The translations under genes were made by a program, and so were the position numbers. The notes beneath the pieces are model-generated. The model did not search any database. It was not told where the DNA came from and saw only the letters and a list, made by a program, of their open reading frames with translations. Shown one piece after another: positions 61,857 to 64,000 of a stretch of 64,000 bases of DNA; position 1 is the stretch's first letter; each line of letters starts with the position of its first letter. Source of the stretch: JABGPL01 sp964387885 (GTDB lineage Bacteria; Electryoneota; AABM5-125-24; Hatepunaeales; Hatepunaeaceae); assembly GCA_964387885.1 (NCBI GenBank), contig CAYLYZ010000005.1:23682-87681 (forward strand). Direction: 5' to 3'.

Positions 61857-62993
61857 TTGAGTAAACGGACATTATTGATAACAGTGGGCATTGTGGTTCT
61901 GATTGTGATAATCGGGTGCACTGTGTTCGTTTCAACAGACAATCTTTCACAATTCGGAGCCAAACCAACGGATGAAACACTCGAGAAAATGAAAATATCT
62001 TCGATTCACGATGGTAAAACATTTAAAAATCCGGTCGACACCAATTTGGGTCCTCATGGCGGTTTCTGGGATATGATGGGAAGGTGGTTGTTCGGTAAGG
62101 AACAACGGGAACCAAAGGGTGAAATCCCCGTGGTGAAACTTTCAAAATCGTCTTTTGACACTCCGCCCCTTAGCGGTTTGAGGGTAACATGGATCGGGCA
62201 CTCAACCGTACTTATTGAGATCGGAGACAAGAATATTTTAACAGATCCCGTCTGGAGTAAGCGATGTTCACCTTTCAGTTTTGCAGGACCTGCCCGTTTC
62301 TTCGATCCACCAATAGAGCTACCGGAACTCCCCAAAATCGATGCCGTCCTGATTTCCCATGATCATTACGACCATCTCGATAAAATGGCGGTAACTGTCC
62401 TTGCTGAAACTGGTGTTCATTTTTTCGTCCCGCTTGGAGTTGGCTCCCATCTCGAAAAGTGGGGAATCGAAAAATCACAAATCACCGAAGCTGACTGGTG
62501 GCAAGAAGTTGGAATACCGGGTGAAAATCTTAAGTTTACCTCGACACCAGTAAGGCATTTTTCCGGTCGAGGCATGACAGGCAGGAACACTACTCTATGG
62601 ACTTCCTGGGTAATATCGGATGGCAAACGCAGTTTATACTTCAGTGGAGATACCGGACCATTTCCAGGATTCGCTGAAATAGGTGAAAAATTCGGTCCAT
62701 TTGATCTGACATTAATAAAAATAGGAGCCTACGACAGGGGATGGCCGGATGTACATCTAAATCCGGAGCAGGCAGTAGAGGCGCATATCGCCCTTAAAGG
62801 CAAAGTGATGATGCCGATACATCACTCTACCTTTAACCTGGCTTTTCACGATTGGTTTGAACCACCGGAATGGGTGCTGAAGGAAGCGAAAAAGAAATCT
62901 GTGCAACTGATGATGCCGATAGCCGGTGAAATGGTTGAACCGGAAACCGCTCCTGAACCAATCCGTTGGTGGATGGATGTTGACTGCAACTGA
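61857..62993 (+). CDS. MBL-fold metallohydrolase lipoprotein (NAPE-PLD/UlaG-like)
   Basis: 378 residues from TTG. The N-terminus has a lipoprotein signal (lipobox IIGC, Cys21). The metallo-beta-lactamase fold is clear: TWIGHSTVLIEIGDKNILTDPVW, then the metal motif HDHYDHLD (168-175), STPVRHFSGRGM, LYFSGDTGPF and MPIHHSTF. FDPPIELPELPKIDAVLISHDHYDH and LWTSWVI are typical of the N-acylphosphatidylethanolamine phospholipase D-like subgroup, some of which act on membrane phospholipids. Membrane anchoring fits that. The substrate is not established. Confidence 0.85.
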   Translation: MSKRTLLITVGIVVLIVIIGCTVFVSTDNLSQFGAKPTDETLEKMKISSIHDGKTFKNPVDTNLGPHGGFWDMMGRWLFGKEQREPKGEIPVVKLSKSSFDTPPLSGLRVTWIGHSTVLIEIGDKNILTDPVWSKRCSPFSFAGPARFFDPPIELPELPKIDAVLISHDHYDHLDKMAVTVLAETGVHFFVPLGVGSHLEKWGIEKSQITEADWWQEVGIPGENLKFTSTPVRHFSGRGMTGRNTTLWTSWVISDGKRSLYFSGDTGPFPGFAEIGEKFGPFDLTLIKIGAYDRGWPDVHLNPEQAVEAHIALKGKVMMPIHHSTFNLAFHDWFEPPEWVLKEAKKKSVQLMMPIAGEMVEPETAPEPIRWWMDVDCN

Positions 62994-63001
62994 CCGACTT
63001 G

Positions 63002-63424
63002 TTACTCATCAAACATCTTATCATAACAATTAAATCTGATTGTCTTTTCTTCCGTATCCGGATCAGTTGAAACAGCTTCAATTATGGTTATCGATTTTCC
63101 TTCAGCTTCGAAAACTATTTCCCATTGATCCCATACTACCCCGTCTTTTTCAATGTAACCATATTCTACGAGCTGCCCAACATCCTCCGGGAGCGTGAAT
63201 TGCTCAGTGTAAAACTTCGCGATCGCTTTGTCGATCTTTTTAATCTCAGCCTCTACTGCAGGATTAGAACTGCCACTCCCACCTTTATCACACCCTGAAG
63301 AAAATTGAAAAATGAGAAAAACTGCCAGTATGATCAATAGAGTCTGTTTTATTCCTGTTGTTAAGTTGCTTTTCTCGCTGCGGAATGTAAATAATTCACC
63401 GAATTTACCTAAAAACTCTAACAT
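63002..63424 (-). CDS. Small membrane-anchored protein, tandem paralogue 1 of 3
   Basis: 140 residues. Residues about 1-25 are cytoplasmic; a hydrophobic segment (about 26-42) ends in FSSGCDKG, a possible lipobox. The outer domain EIKKIDKAIAKFYTEQFTLPEDVGQLVEYGYIEKDGVVWDQWEIVFEAEGKSITIIEAVSTDP resembles the globular head of type II secretion pseudopilins (LP-D-x-x-x-L-x-x-x-GY-I ... D-x-W). It ends TIRFNCYDKMFDE. No prepilin cleavage motif is visible at the N-terminus. It shares this layout with the next two genes upstream. Function unknown. Confidence 0.6.
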   Translation of the reverse strand: MLEFLGKFGELFTFRSEKSNLTTGIKQTLLIILAVFLIFQFSSGCDKGGSGSSNPAVEAEIKKIDKAIAKFYTEQFTLPEDVGQLVEYGYIEKDGVVWDQWEIVFEAEGKSITIIEAVSTDPDTEEKTIRFNCYDKMFDE

Positions 63425-63438
63425 TGACTTGTCTCCTC

Positions 63439-63858
63439 TTAATCGAAAGTTTTATCAATGCAGTTAAAGCGGATAGTCTCCCCTTTACTCCTCGGATTTG
63501 TTGAAACTGCCTTTATTCCTGTAATATAATTAGAATCACCCTCAAATGAAAACTCCCAGTCTCGCCTGATGTCTTTGTTTTCCTCCAAATAATCAAAATC
63601 TAACAAATGTTCGATATCTTCAGGTAGGGAGAACTGTTCTTTATAAAATAATGAAATTGCTTGATCTATAACCATGATTTCCTTTTTTACATCTTCTTTC
63701 GAGATCTCATCACTTACTTGAATATCACCGGAAAAAGTCCGGTATAGGTTTAACCCTATAAAAATAATCAAAATGACAATAGTATATATGCTATACCTGC
63801 CATATTTGCCAAACCTGAAAAACTTCCCGAAATACCTATCAAAATCGATGAATATCAA
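63439..63858 (-). CDS. Small membrane-anchored protein, tandem paralogue 2 of 3
   Basis: 139 residues, similar throughout to paralogue 1: basic N-terminus, one membrane segment (about 22-40), then EIMVIDQAISLFYKEQFSLPEDIEHLLDFDYLEENKDIRRDWEFSFEGDSNYITGIKAVSTNP and the ending TIRFNCIDKTFD. The lipobox Cys is absent, so it is a plain membrane anchor. The genes are separated by 14 bases, so they share a transcript. The conserved head suggests a pseudopilin-like or binding domain. Confidence 0.6.
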   Translation of the reverse strand: MIFIDFDRYFGKFFRFGKYGRYSIYTIVILIIFIGLNLYRTFSGDIQVSDEISKEDVKKEIMVIDQAISLFYKEQFSLPEDIEHLLDFDYLEENKDIRRDWEFSFEGDSNYITGIKAVSTNPRSKGETIRFNCIDKTFD

Positions 63859-63867
63859 TTAAGTCTC

Positions 63868-64000
63868 CTAATCATCGAACATCTTATCCACACAGTCAAA
63901 ACTGATAGTTCTTCCATCGCCCATCGGATCATTAGAAACGGCTTTAATTCGGTTCATCCGGTTAAAAAGTACTTTTGTGTCGAACAGTAATGGCATTTGA
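63868..64000 (-). CDS. Small membrane-anchored protein, tandem paralogue 3 (C-terminal part only)
   Basis: The minus strand is open from the window edge to a TAG at 63868-63870. The visible 43-44 residues end IKAVSNDPMGDGRTISFDCVDKMFDD, matching the endings of the two downstream paralogues (AVSTDP ... TIRFNCYDKMFDE). The N-terminus lies beyond the window. The gap to the next gene is nine bases, so all three form one unit. No further function is visible. Confidence 0.7.
   Translation of the reverse strand, partial: QMPLLFDTKVLFNRMNRIKAVSNDPMGDGRTISFDCVDKMFDD

Noticed and set aside
61200..62993. Receiver-like and MBL genes as part of a defence island with the restriction genes
   Set aside because: They lie on the same strand, but spacing and families give no specific defence link; adjacency alone is not enough.

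Overview
The window reads as a chromosome segment of an uncultured bacterium of the Fibrobacteres-Chlorobi-Bacteroidetes (FCB) superphylum or an allied candidate phylum. The basis is the number of large secreted proteins ending in a 'YPNPFNS ... G.Y..R' type C-terminal sorting/adhesion domain (type IX secretion-like), a gingipain-like C25 protease, and signal-peptide-bearing beta-propeller proteins. Base composition looks moderately AT-rich. I cannot name the phylum. No rRNA, tRNA, CRISPR array, integrase or transposase gene was seen.

Layout. (1) 1-13094, minus strand: the N-terminal part of a C25 protease, a TPR lipoprotein, three giant FG-GAP/propeller secreted proteins, a TauE/SafE transporter, a LeuD-type aconitase-fold small subunit and a transglutaminase-like membrane protein. 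A 55-bp tandem repeat array and a PAP2 phosphatase (13442-14428) follow. (2) 14825-22623, plus strand: three paralogous secreted propeller/Ig proteins, two of which share an identical 3' tract, with a strong promoter, a structured leader and a small secreted protein between them. (3) 22873-34082, minus strand: signal peptidase LepB, four LPP20-family or allied envelope proteins, a family-2 glycosyltransferase translationally coupled to a 1012-residue TPR protein, and a YchF GTPase. (4) 34399-43107, plus strand: a module whose promoter contains an SOS-like operator (VOC protein, DUF6504-like protein, DinB), a membrane WD40 protein, an HDOD protein, a degenerate histidine kinase, a PEGA-thioredoxin lipoprotein and a small secreted protein. 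(5) 43158-45409, minus strand: an unknown protein and an archaeal-type class I FBP aldolase. (6) 45681-48732, plus strand: a zinc/cadmium resistance cassette (SmtB-type sensor, DUF302, P1B-ATPase), then an NHL-propeller protein. (7) 50340-53060, minus strand: lutABC lactate utilisation operon. (8) 53229-62993, plus strand: a giant LVIVD-repeat secreted protein, two SAM methyltransferases, a type II restriction-modification pair (methyltransferase fused to a degenerate SNase-like domain plus a MjaI-like endonuclease), a uridine-kinase-like protein, a receiver-like protein and an MBL-fold lipoprotein. (9) 63002-64000, minus strand: a tandem array of at least three small paralogous membrane-anchored proteins, the last cut by the window end.

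The genes suggest a heterotroph that puts much coding capacity into the cell surface: secreted propeller/adhesin proteins, LPP20 lipoproteins, TPR scaffolds and LepB. It can oxidise lactate, expel heavy metals, and probably induces translesion synthesis after DNA damage. Intergenic DNA is rich in hairpins and in a dispersed element with covarying stems. Many genes appear to start at TTG.
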